A stretch of 64,000 nucleotides of DNA from Dyella sp. C11 (GCF_003121485.1 NZ_QAVX01000001.1:186001-250000); one strand, 5' to 3'. Shown: positions 1-7,222, counted from the first letter of the stretch. A program made the numbers and translations. Notes: generated from the sequence alone by a model not told the origin.

Positions 1-2
1 TC

Positions 3-572
3 AAGGCGGCAGAGGATTTCTACGCCAAGCATCCGTCGATGAACAACGTGCGCACCAATCGTTCGGTTATCGACGAAGGACTGGAAAACTATGCTGCTGT
101 GTTCGTGCCTGGTGGGCAGGCGCCCGTCGTTGATTTGATGCAGGACCCAGAGGTCGGCGAAATTCTTCAGTATTTCCACGCTACCAAGAAACCGACTGCT
201 TTCCTCTGTCACGGTCCGATTGCCACAATCGCTGCTCTTCCCAACTCGCGGGAGTTTCGCACAGCTCTCGTGGCCGGCAACCCGAAGGAAGCTGAGAAAT
301 TGGCAAAGGGTTGGCAGTACGCGGGGTACAAGATGACGATATTCTCCAAGTCGGAAGAGAAGTACGTCGAAGATCAGATCCTGCACGGCAAGATGTACTT
401 CAATATGCCTGAAGCACTGTCCGCCGCTGGCGGTGACGTGCATGTGGGTAAGGACTGGGAGCCGAATGTCATTGAAGACCGTGAATTGATCACCGGTCAG
501 AATCCGCGGTCTGATCATTTGATTGCATCGACGCTGATCAAGGCGCTTGGTCGCCAAGCGAAGGCGGCGTAA
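3..572 (+). CDS. DJ-1/PfpI (type 1 glutamine amidotransferase-like) protein, N-terminus outside window
   Basis: The reading frame is open from the first bases of the window, so the true start lies upstream; the first ATG seen (base 39) is internal. The visible part has the family nucleophile elbow F-L-C-H-G-P, with the cysteine about 57 residues after that ATG, preceded by the V-F-V-P-G-G strand-turn of the DJ-1/ThiJ/PfpI fold. The C-terminal L-I-T-G-Q-N-P segment is shared with the second DJ-1 protein at 5493-6209. Members of this family act as chaperones, deglycases or glyoxalase III-like enzymes on reactive carbonyls, but the exact substrate cannot be read from sequence. It heads a + strand set with an ABM protein and a GlcG protein, a context that fits electrophile detoxification (inference). 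Confidence 0.85.
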   Translation, partial: KAAEDFYAKHPSMNNVRTNRSVIDEGLENYAAVFVPGGQAPVVDLMQDPEVGEILQYFHATKKPTAFLCHGPIATIAALPNSREFRTALVAGNPKEAEKLAKGWQYAGYKMTIFSKSEEKYVEDQILHGKMYFNMPEALSAAGGDVHVGKDWEPNVIEDRELITGQNPRSDHLIASTLIKALGRQAKAA

Positions 573-940
573 TTCGAAAAGTGCCAAGGGCAACTCGTGT
601 TAGGCCTCCCGCCCGTCGTCTCGTCAAGCGGCGCACCTTCTTGGAAAGGCGACGGGCTTTCTTGATTGATCGTACGCAAGCAGTCTACGCGGTGACGGTT
701 TACCCGGCTTGCGGACCGGTAATGCCGTTCCGCTTGCGTACCTCTGGCGGGGCGCTAGTCCGCTATACGCGGCTGGACTCGAAATCGAACGATTCCCGAG
801 CGATCTCCAGGTACCGTTCAGTCGTTTTCGTCTTGAGTGACAACAGATCTTTTGTAGGAGGGACTTTTCATCCTTCTACTACCCATATGGCTTTAGCACT
901 GTACGAACAGTTCAAAGCCAACACTTGCGAGGAATTTGCC
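573..940. other. 368-base gap with no recognised gene
   Basis: The frame of the downstream ABM gene stays open back to base 581, but the translated stretch is Arg/Ser-rich and has no resemblance to a known domain, so I read it as non-coding. The gap presumably holds the promoter and leader of the ABM gene. A small imperfect stem (GTAGGAGG near 855 against CCTTCTAC near 871) is the only structure I see. Confidence 0.4.
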
Positions 941-1240
941 GTGAGTACTTCGGTCAAGATGGTTGCATTGCTAACCGCGAAAGCAGGTAAAGAGGCTGAT
1001 CTCCACGCTCTTCTGAAGGGAATGCCCGGACCCTCTCGCTCCGAGCCTGGAAATCTCCGCTATGACCTTTGGAGCGACTCAGCCCAAGCCGGTCGCTACG
1101 TTCTGGAGGAGATTTACAAAGATGCCGACGCCATCGCCGCTCACCGTGAGTCAAAACACTTTCAGGCCTACCTCTCGCAAGTCAACGATTTTGCGGAGCG
1201 CTTGGTGATCGTGCTCGCACCGGAAGATGTGAAGGCTTGA
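941..1240 (+). CDS. Antibiotic biosynthesis monooxygenase (ABM) domain protein, YgiN-like
   Basis: About 99 residues, the usual size for a one-domain ABM/YgiN dimeric ferredoxin-like protein. The sequence shows the family pattern: an opening strand (MVALLTAKAGKE), a helix of the L-H-A-L-L type, the central N-L-R-Y-D-L strand and an H-F-Q-A-Y helix near the end. YgiN-type proteins oxidise quinols or similar aromatic compounds without a cofactor. The GTG at 941 was chosen because a GAGGA ribosome binding site sits 7 bases upstream; an ATG at 887 and an ATG at 959 are in the same frame. It lies 47 bases before a GlcG gene on the same strand, so the two are probably co-transcribed. Confidence 0.8.
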   Translation: MSTSVKMVALLTAKAGKEADLHALLKGMPGPSRSEPGNLRYDLWSDSAQAGRYVLEEIYKDADAIAAHRESKHFQAYLSQVNDFAERLVIVLAPEDVKA

Positions 1241-1287
1241 GCATGTCAGCTACTGGGGCCGAATAAGGCAACGGTACGGAGAGTGTT

Positions 1288-1704
1288 ATGCCACGCACTT
1301 ATGAAACGCTGACCCTTGGTGACGCGAAGCGCATGCTTGCTGCCGCTGAGGCCAAGGCCGACGACTTGGGCATTGCCTACAATATCGCTGTGGTCGACGC
1401 GGGCGGACATCTTCTAGCGTTTATCCGACAGGACAACGCGCTCATTGGAAGCATTGACCTCGCTATCGATAAAGCCGGCACTGCCAGGCTCTTCAATCGC
1501 TCGACGGCGGAGCTCGCGCAGCTATCGCAATCCGGACAACCGTTGTTCGGTATCCAGGAGAGCAATTCGGGCAAGGTCGTCATCTTCGGTGGCGGAGTAC
1601 CTGTGATTGTTGGGGGAACCATTGTGGGTGCAGTGGGGACGAGTGCGGGCACGGTTGAGCAGGACGTCGCGGTCGCTGAGGCGGCGCTGGCCGCCCTCTG
1701 CTAG
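1288..1704 (+). CDS. GlcG/HbpS family (DUF336) haem-binding-like protein
   Basis: 138 residues, full length for the GlcG/HbpS fold. Diagnostic segments are the N-terminal L-T-L-G-D-A-K-R-M helix, A-V-V-D-A-G-G-H-L-L near residue 41, the K-A-x-T-A-R-L-F helix, and the C-terminal G-G-G-V-P-V-I-V-G-G-T-I-V-G-A-V-G-x-S-G-like glycine strand. HbpS of Streptomyces binds haem and senses redox stress; most GlcG homologues have no proven function. The ATG at 1288 follows a purine-rich ACGGAGAG site. It is followed after 19 bases by a small ORF with its own strong ribosome binding site, probably on the same mRNA. Confidence 0.85.
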   Translation: MPRTYETLTLGDAKRMLAAAEAKADDLGIAYNIAVVDAGGHLLAFIRQDNALIGSIDLAIDKAGTARLFNRSTAELAQLSQSGQPLFGIQESNSGKVVIFGGGVPVIVGGTIVGAVGTSAGTVEQDVAVAEAALAALC

Positions 1705-1723
1705 CCATATCTCCGAAGGAACA

Positions 1724-1798
1724 ATGTCAAAAATTGCAAACACCATCAGTAACTTAATTATTTCTTTTCGAAATCTTCTGGATACGCTCACGAGCTAA
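1724..1798 (+). CDS. Candidate 24-residue amphipathic peptide
   Basis: ATG at 1724, TAA ending at 1798, with a textbook GAAGGA Shine-Dalgarno 4 bases before the ATG. The peptide begins M-S-K-I-A-N-T-I-S and ends L-L-D-T-L-T-S. Hydrophobic residues fall at 1, 4, 5, 8, 11, 12, 15, 18, 19 and 22, a clean i, i+3/i+4, i+7 spacing, so as a helix it would have one greasy face and one Ser/Thr/Asn face with a single Lys, Arg and Asp. Its bases are AT-rich even for this region. It sits 19 bases downstream of the GlcG gene and 65 bases upstream of a sensor kinase. No known family is recognised; a membrane-active, toxin-like or signalling role would be speculation. Confidence 0.45.
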   Translation: MSKIANTISNLIISFRNLLDTLTS

Positions 1799-1863
1799 CC
1801 GAACCAGCGTTGTGCTATTAGCTGGAACTAGCGAAGTCTTTCCTGCTATTCCGGTGCGCTGCG

Positions 1864-4800
1864 GTGGAACGTTCGCGTTGGTCCAGGCCCCAGACGCTCC
1901 GCCGTCTGCGAAAAGTATTGCAGCCCTTTCGACACGGGCTATGTACTTGCGTCTCGACGAGCGTTGTTCTCTTGGTCTTGAGCTTGGTCCTGATGCCCAC
2001 GGGGGTGAGGGCCGACAATCGGCCGTGGACGATTGAGCGATACCAACATGTTGCATGGACCAGCAAGGATGGCGCGCCATCGGGTGTCTCGGCGTTAGTG
2101 CAGGGAAGTGATGGCTTCCTTTGGCTTGCCGCGAACCGTGGACTATACCGATTCGATGGCGTGCACTTTGACTACGTTCCAACGCCCAATGGGGCAAACA
2201 TTGATGGGCTCTACGTAAGCTTGGGCAATCGGCTCTGGATGCGATATCGAACGGGCGGATTCGGTGTGCTGGAAGCGGATGGGAGCGTTTCAACGTGGGG
2301 TCCGACTCAGGGTATCCCAGAGAGGACTCGCCTATTGGGTTTCCTGGAAGACAGCCACAACGCGCTTTGGGTCTACGGAAGCGGTGGGCTCTATAAATGG
2401 ACAGGACAGCGATGGTCCAACATCGGCGATGCTGCTGGACTTAAAGATGGCTGGGCGACCTCCCTGCTCATCGCGAAAGATGGAGCTTTTTGGGTCGGTA
2501 CGCACAAGGGCTTGTATTACCGGGGCCCAAGAGACCGTCAGTTCATATCTCTCGAAAGACAAGGATACGTCGCTCGCATTGTGCAGGCAGCCGACGGCAG
2601 TATTTGGGTTGCGCACTTTCGAGGATCTATCGACCGCTGGATTCCGACGATCGATGGCCCGCACCGCTCGATTGGTGGCGTCACGACTACGGGCGTAGGA
2701 GAAATTCGATTCGACTCGCTCGGTGGACTCTGGATTAACGGTCTTGGCGACGGCGTTCGGCACATCACATCTGAATCCATACAGAAGCTGAGCTCAGATC
2801 CACCTTCTCTCAACAAATCGGTTGAGCGATTCAGCACGGCAGAGGGGCTCAGCAGTGACTATGCATGGCCACTGCTCATTGATCGCGAAGGTAGTATTTG
2901 GGTAGGCACGGGTGGTGGTATCGATCGATTCAGCCGAAGCAACTTTACGCCCGCACGTTTCCCCTCGGGAGTTCACGACTTCTCCCTAGCCGCCGGCGCA
3001 GACAACACCATTTGGGCGGGCAGTTCATCGACGCCAGTCATGCAATTGAAGGATGACGCTGTCGCGACCTTCGACGTACCTCCTATCACGTTCGCGACCT
3101 ATCGAGATCAGAAAGGAACGGTCTACTTGGGTGCAGAGAATGGAATCTGGCGAGTTGATGCAGGACGGCCAACACACATCGCTGAGCTTCCCAAGGGTCT
3201 ATTCACCGTTCAAGCGATGACTAAGGACAAGAGCGACACCCTGTGGGTCTCTCTCAATGTGGATGGTGGTCTGTACGCATTGTCGAACGCGCATTGGGAC
3301 AAGTCACCGATCGTTGGAACGCCATCAGCAATGTTCACGGACAGCCTCGATCGGGTTTGGCTGGGTTACCAAGACAATCGACTTGCCATGATTGACGGGA
3401 GTGACGTGACGACGCTTGGTGCCGAACAGGGATTGATGATCGGCGAGGTGAAGGCCTTTGCTCAAGACGCCGGTCGACTTTGGGTCGCGGGAAGTCGCGG
3501 TGTTGGATACGTTGATGGATCGCGGCTCGTAATGGTTAAGCTCGGAAGCAACGAGCCGCTCCAAGATGTAACAGGGGTAGTGTTCTCGGCTTCGCATGAC
3601 CTATGGATTCATACGGTAGCGGGCGTGTATTGGATACGTTCCAGCAGCGTGCGTGACGCGATCTCTGATACAACGCTGGCATTGCCCTATCGGAAATTTG
3701 AGACGCAAGATGGATTGCCTGGTTCGTCGTCCATGGCAGGTCCAAGCCCATCGGTAGTTAAGAGCACGGATGGGCGGTTATGGTTTGCTACAAGCAATGG
3801 CGTCGTATGGCTGGATCCAGACCAAATTATCTCCAACCCTGTGCCGCCGCCGGTCCATATCCAAAGCATCCTGGCGGACGGCAAAACGTACCCGATCGCA
3901 ACCGTCGTCGACCTTCCACCGAGAGTAAAAGACTTACGGATTCGGTTCTCCGTACCAAGCTTGGTGATGCCCAGCCGCGTGAGCGCCAAGATTCATATGG
4001 GAGGTGTTAACAAGGATTGGAGCGATGCGGGCGCGCTGCGTGAGGTGGGTTACTCAAATTTAAGCCCCGGCCGGCATCGCTTTGATGTGATCGCCGCGAA
4101 CGAAGACGGCGTGTGGAACACAACAGGCGATCATGTTTTGTTGGAGATTGCGCCGGCGTTCTATCAAACCGTCTTGTTTAAGGCACTGATGGTGCTTTTG
4201 GCCCTTGTGGTGGTTTGGCTCGTCGTCATGCTCCGAGTGCGGCAGCTGGACTATCGCAGAAGGCTCCGATTCGAGGTGCAGCACGCTGAGCGCGAGAGGA
4301 TTGCCCGTAACCTTCACGACACGCTGCTTCAGGACTTTCCAGCACTTCTTTTAAAGATCCAGTCCGAAGTCGCGACACTTCCCGAAGATTCGTCAGAACG
4401 TCACGTGCTCAATGAAACGTTGGGAAAGGCGCGAAGTCTCATCGTGGAGAGTCGAGATCACGTATCGAGCTTGCGTTCCTATGATGTCGCTGACTTGTCT
4501 ACGACAATCGCGAGTTTCGCTCGCGAGCACGCTTCTGCTGCAGGCATGAAGCTGAGTGTGTCTGTCACAGGAAATCAAAGGGCCTTGTCTGAGGAAGCTT
4601 ATGAGGAAGCAAGCTTCATACTCAGGGAAGTCGTGCTCAACGCTTGCAGGCACTCGGGGGGGGATCGACTCACTATCCGACTGGACTTCGGCCCGCAAGC
4701 TCTCTGTCTTTGGGTCATCGACAATGGTCGGGGTATCGATCCGGAAATTCTGGAGGCGGGTGCCAAGGAAGGGCACTGGGGTCTAGTTGGCTTGCGCGAG

Positions 4801-4926
4801 CGAGCTCGACTGTTGTCCGCTCAGCTTGACGTCGAGTCGCGATCTGGGGTGGGAACTACCATAAAGTTGGTCATCCCACGGCGCTCTGCGTTCTTACCTT
4901 CCTGGCGTTCGTCGCCAGGAAGGTAA
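1864..4926 (+). CDS. Beta-propeller hybrid-type sensor histidine kinase (Reg_prop, Y_Y_Y, HisKA_3, HATPase)
   Basis: 1020 residues. Residues about 30-50 form a secretion signal or anchor ending in V-R-A. Residues about 55-640 carry repeated W-L-A/W-V-G-T units (for example G-F-L-W-L-A-A-N-R-G-L-Y-R-F-D-G), the two-component propeller repeats of a periplasmic sensor. A Y_Y_Y-like Ig domain follows (about 660-755), then one membrane segment (about 763-785). The cytoplasmic part has a HisKA_3 motif E-R-E-R-I-A-R-N-L-H-D-T-L-L-Q with phospho-acceptor His818, an N-box Asn926 and a G-box D-N-G-R-G-I-D near 953. Kinases of this class normally pair with a NarL-type regulator, and none is next to it. 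The start is a GTG with no clear ribosome binding site; a TTG at 1918 is an alternative. The stop codon lies inside a perfect inverted repeat. Confidence 0.9.
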   Translation: MERSRWSRPQTLRRLRKVLQPFRHGLCTCVSTSVVLLVLSLVLMPTGVRADNRPWTIERYQHVAWTSKDGAPSGVSALVQGSDGFLWLAANRGLYRFDGVHFDYVPTPNGANIDGLYVSLGNRLWMRYRTGGFGVLEADGSVSTWGPTQGIPERTRLLGFLEDSHNALWVYGSGGLYKWTGQRWSNIGDAAGLKDGWATSLLIAKDGAFWVGTHKGLYYRGPRDRQFISLERQGYVARIVQAADGSIWVAHFRGSIDRWIPTIDGPHRSIGGVTTTGVGEIRFDSLGGLWINGLGDGVRHITSESIQKLSSDPPSLNKSVERFSTAEGLSSDYAWPLLIDREGSIWVGTGGGIDRFSRSNFTPARFPSGVHDFSLAAGADNTIWAGSSSTPVMQLKDDAVATFDVPPITFATYRDQKGTVYLGAENGIWRVDAGRPTHIAELPKGLFTVQAMTKDKSDTLWVSLNVDGGLYALSNAHWDKSPIVGTPSAMFTDSLDRVWLGYQDNRLAMIDGSDVTTLGAEQGLMIGEVKAFAQDAGRLWVAGSRGVGYVDGSRLVMVKLGSNEPLQDVTGVVFSASHDLWIHTVAGVYWIRSSSVRDAISDTTLALPYRKFETQDGLPGSSSMAGPSPSVVKSTDGRLWFATSNGVVWLDPDQIISNPVPPPVHIQSILADGKTYPIATVVDLPPRVKDLRIRFSVPSLVMPSRVSAKIHMGGVNKDWSDAGALREVGYSNLSPGRHRFDVIAANEDGVWNTTGDHVLLEIAPAFYQTVLFKALMVLLALVVVWLVVMLRVRQLDYRRRLRFEVQHAERERIARNLHDTLLQDFPALLLKIQSEVATLPEDSSERHVLNETLGKARSLIVESRDHVSSLRSYDVADLSTTIASFAREHASAAGMKLSVSVTGNQRALSEEAYEEASFILREVVLNACRHSGGDRLTIRLDFGPQALCLWVIDNGRGIDPEILEAGAKEGHWGLVGLRERARLLSAQLDVESRSGVGTTIKLVIPRRSAFLPSWRSSPGR

Positions 4927-4927
4927 G
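4893..4927 (+). terminator. Perfect 15-bp inverted repeat spanning the kinase stop codon
   Basis: CTTACCTTCCTGGCG at 4893-4907 and its exact reverse complement at 4913-4927, separated by a 5-base loop. The last codons and the TAA of the sensor kinase lie in the right arm. There is no T-run after it, so it is not a classical intrinsic terminator; it could stabilise the mRNA 3' end, pause the ribosome or RNA polymerase, or be a protein binding site. Confidence 0.5.
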
Positions 4928-4986
4928 TCATGAGAGTTGTTAGCGCGTCATGCGCTATTGCCGTTTTGCTGTACTAGCAGCGGTAC

Positions 4987-5400
4987 TTAAGCGGGCATTC
5001 CCGCAAACTGAGGGACGTCGAGCGCAGACGTCCAATCGAGTCGGCGTGACGTAAACATTTCAAGTTTGGGTGCAATGTGGTCAGCATTGGTCAAGCTGCC
5101 GATTGCAACGAAGACTGCGCCGGGGAATGCCTGCAGATTGCTCGTGAAGAGGCGTGAGCCACATTCGGGACAGAAGTTGCGGTCCAGGCCGTTACCTGAG
5201 TTGGCAATGTAGTGGAACGATTTTGGCTGACCGCTGAGAAGAGTGAAGTCATCCTCAGGCACGGCGAAGAACGTAGCCATCGAGCCACCCGCTGCCTTTT
5301 GGCAATCCTTGCAGTAGCAGTTCGCGACGAAGTCCGGATCGGTATCGAACTCAAAGGTCACTGCACCGCATGCACATGCACCTTGATGTTTCTTAGCCAT
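4987..5400 (-). CDS. GFA family (glutathione-dependent formaldehyde-activating enzyme-like, CENP-V fold) protein
   Basis: 137 residues, one GFA/Mss4-like domain. The zinc-binding cysteines of the family are visible as C9-x-C11, C28-x-C30-x2-C33 and C77-x2-C80. Named after Gfa, which was proposed to speed S-hydroxymethylglutathione formation, most homologues are of unproven activity. The ATG at 5400 has a strong AAGGAGA site 7 bases upstream. It lies 92 bases downstream of the DJ-1 gene on the same strand and no terminator is visible between them, so it may belong to the NemR-like transcription unit, though a promoter in the gap is possible. Confidence 0.85.
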   Translation of the reverse strand: MAKKHQGACACGAVTFEFDTDPDFVANCYCKDCQKAAGGSMATFFAVPEDDFTLLSGQPKSFHYIANSGNGLDRNFCPECGSRLFTSNLQAFPGAVFVAIGSLTNADHIAPKLEMFTSRRLDWTSALDVPQFAGMPA

Positions 5401-5492
5401 AGAGATATCTCCTTAAATGTTGTGTTTAGAAGGGTTGTACTTTGACGCGAACACGCTGCGTCGCCTGGGTTCTAGGTAGAGGGGCGAGACGA

Positions 5493-6209
5493 TTAGTGCG
5501 CGTCGGGCGCACTACGATCGGCCTTCGTAATTGAATTCAGTTGTTCGATCAGCACGGCAGCCGTTGCCGCCGAAGACGCGGGGTTTTGGCCTGTGATCAG
5601 GCGGCCATCGGTGCGCACGTAGGCGCTCCAATCGGGGCCCCTTGAGTAAAGTCCGCCCTTGGCGATGAGCTCGTTCTCGACGAGAAATGGCACTACGTTG
5701 GTCAGGCCAACGGCTTCTTCTTCGGAGTTGCTGAAGCCCGTCACTTGCTTGCCGCTCACCAATGGCTGGCCGTCATCACTCTTCACGTGGCGTAGGACGC
5801 CTGGCGCGTGGCATACCAAGGCGACCGGTTTGCCCGATCGAGTGAACGCCTCAATCAGCGCAACGGAGTGCTGGTCTTCCGCCAAATCCCACAGGGGGCC
5901 ATGACCACCGGGATAAAACACCGCATCGAAGTCCGCGTCCGAAACTTGATCCAGTCGTGCGGTATTCGCCAATAGAGCCTGCGCGATTGCGTCTGCTTCG
6001 AACCGACGGGTCAGATCCGTTTGGAAGTCCGGCTCGTTGCTCTTGGGATCCAGCGGCGGTTGGCCGCCCTGAGGGGAGGCCAGCGCGACCTCAATGCCAG
6101 CGTCCCTCAAGGTGTAATACGGAGCGGCCAACTCCTCTAACCAGAAACCGGTCTTACGTCCGGTATTCCCGAGTTCGCTGTGTGAGGTCAGAACCATCAA
6201 AACTTTCAT
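5493..6209 (-). CDS. DJ-1/PfpI family protein (Hsp31/HchA-like, candidate glyoxalase III or deglycase)
   Basis: 238 residues, full length for the long DJ-1/PfpI group. The catalytic cysteine is C133 in L-V-C-H-A-P-G with H134 beside it; E25/E26 in F-W-L-E-E-L occupy the place of the family acid; the strand V-F-Y-P-G-G-H-G-P leads into the elbow region. Such proteins convert methylglyoxal or glyoxal to hydroxy acids without glutathione, or repair glycated groups. ATG at 6209 with AAGAGGA upstream. A 15-base palindromic operator lies 28-42 bases upstream of the start, identical to that upstream of the neighbouring TetR gene, so it is very likely a direct target of that repressor. Confidence 0.88.
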   Translation of the reverse strand: MKVLMVLTSHSELGNTGRKTGFWLEELAAPYYTLRDAGIEVALASPQGGQPPLDPKSNEPDFQTDLTRRFEADAIAQALLANTARLDQVSDADFDAVFYPGGHGPLWDLAEDQHSVALIEAFTRSGKPVALVCHAPGVLRHVKSDDGQPLVSGKQVTGFSNSEEEAVGLTNVVPFLVENELIAKGGLYSRGPDWSAYVRTDGRLITGQNPASSAATAAVLIEQLNSITKADRSAPDAH

Positions 6210-6236
6210 GGAGTATTCCTCTTTTGAAGTTATAAG

Positions 6237-6251
6237 TAGACCGGTCGTCTA
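6237..6251 (-). promoter_or_regulatory. TetR/NemR-like operator in front of the DJ-1 gene
   Basis: TAGACCGGTCGTCTA. The outer arms TAGAC and GTCTA are exact reverse complements. The E. coli NemR box is a TAGACC-N4-GGTCTA type palindrome, so the match is close. An identical 15-mer is found at 6928-6942 before the regulator itself. Confidence 0.8.
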
Positions 6252-6302
6252 GTGATGTTTCGGAAAAAATCCTCCCTAGGGAGGCGTGTGAATCTGTGCC
6301 CG

Positions 6303-6905
6303 TTATGCGGGCTGCAAAAGCTCGTGGGTAGTCGTGAGTGCAGCCTGGAAAGGTTGTGTGCTGCGCGAGATCTTAACCATCACGCTTGCACCCAGCCAAA
6401 GCTGATAGAGGCATTGGGCGAGTACTTTCGTATCTTGGCCGGCTCGAAACGACCCTTCCTTTTTACCCGCCGCAATGGCTCGGCCAAGTCGTTCGACAAT
6501 GCCGTCCGTGCCTAGCTTGAGTGCCGCGCGCATAGGCTCGGAGAGATCTGCAACTTCGGCGCCCAACTTCACGGCCAGGCATTTGCCTTGGCAGTCTGCG
6601 AACGACTGATTGGCCCGCCAATTTTCCCAGTACTGATCTAACCTCTGAGCCATGGTTAGACCCGATTGGCCCAGCATTTGATCCATCTCGACGAGGTAAT
6701 CGTCGAAATAGCGCTTCAGGAGCGCCTCACCAAACGCATCCTTGGACCCGAAGTAGTGATAGAACGACCCTTTCGGAACCCCTGCCTGGGCCAGAATTTC
6801 ATTCAGCCCCACGGCCGAAAAGCCCTTAGCGCCCATGATGCGCTGCCCCACCTCGAGGATGGTTTCGCGGACATCACTTGTCTGGCTGGCACTAGCAGGG
6901 CTCAT
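6303..6905 (-). CDS. TetR/AcrR family regulator, NemR-like electrophile sensor
   Basis: 200 residues. The N-terminal helix-turn-helix (about 13-59) includes V-P-K-G-S-F-Y-H-Y-F-x-S-K, identical in pattern to E. coli NemR. The ligand domain keeps K-C109-L-A-V-K-L-G-A-E-V and L-W-L-G-A-x-x-x-V-K178-I-S-R-S. In E. coli NemR, Cys106 and Lys175 form a reversible bond on exposure to hypochlorous acid or carbonyls; here the aligned residues keep the same 69-residue spacing. A further Cys105 lies close by. The gene has its own operator 23-37 bases upstream (autoregulation) and runs into the DJ-1 gene 93 bases downstream. The assignment by family is firm; the inducer is inferred. Confidence 0.87.
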   Translation of the reverse strand: MSPASASQTSDVRETILEVGQRIMGAKGFSAVGLNEILAQAGVPKGSFYHYFGSKDAFGEALLKRYFDDYLVEMDQMLGQSGLTMAQRLDQYWENWRANQSFADCQGKCLAVKLGAEVADLSEPMRAALKLGTDGIVERLGRAIAAGKKEGSFRAGQDTKVLAQCLYQLWLGASVMVKISRSTQPFQAALTTTHELLQPA

Positions 6906-6927
6906 GGTTGCGAACCATAGCTCAAAT

Positions 6928-6942
6928 TAGACCGGTCGTCTA
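6928..6942 (-). promoter_or_regulatory. TetR/NemR-like operator in front of the TetR gene
   Basis: A second exact copy of TAGACCGGTCGTCTA, 23-37 bases upstream of the regulator ATG. Two identical 15-mers upstream of two neighbouring genes and nowhere else noticed in the window support a self-regulated local operon. Confidence 0.8.
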
Positions 6943-7046
6943 CTAGATATATCTTCAGCTGACTCCTCTCCAAAACGGGCGTGTCTGAGAGTCGATGCTG
7001 TGCGCGGCAAGGAAGGCTGGCCTTATGGAAAGCCTAAATCAGGCTT

Positions 7047-7117
7047 GAACTCCAAAGTTTGTCTTTCCCAGAAACTCCAAAGTCTGAACAGAACCCCCAA
7101 ACTTTGGAGTTCTGTCC
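7047..7117. repeat. Nested inverted and direct repeats at the island edge
   Basis: GAACTCCAAAGTTT (7047-7060) has its exact reverse complement at 7099-7112. A partial direct copy, GAAACTCCAAAGT, lies between them at 7071-7083. A second imperfect pair, GAACAGAAC (7086-7094) against GTTCTGTCC (7109-7117), is nested over the right arm. The cluster lies exactly where the base composition changes from the moderate-GC block to high-GC chromosome. Its identity is unknown: a remnant of a mobile element, an attachment site or a regulatory hairpin are all possible. Confidence 0.55.
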
Positions 7118-7167
7118 ACTTGCCCGGGCAGGCATGACTTCTGGGGCAGGCGCGGGGTGGGTTAGAA

Positions 7168-7196
7168 TGGCAATGTTATAACGTATCGAAAATAAC
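7168..7196 (+). promoter_or_regulatory. AT-rich, possibly Zur-type, promoter of the TonB receptor
   Basis: AATGTTATAACGTATCG followed by AAAATAACAACATC stands out in a GC-rich setting. It includes the 8-base palindrome GTTATAAC and a distant TGTTAT/ATAACA pair. Zur boxes of Gammaproteobacteria begin with ATGTTATA, but the right half-site here is poor. A metal-responsive operator is therefore only a possibility. Confidence 0.3.
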
Positions 7197-7222
7197 AACA
7201 TCGCCACCCTTTTCGGATCCCC

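Noticed and set aside
581-940. 120-residue extension of the ABM protein
   Set aside because: No homology-like pattern, no Shine-Dalgarno near the upstream starts, and the ABM domain begins after 941.
7047-7117. Insertion sequence ends with a transposase
   Set aside because: No transposase frame is present nearby; only the repeats remain, so it is listed as a repeat of unknown kind.
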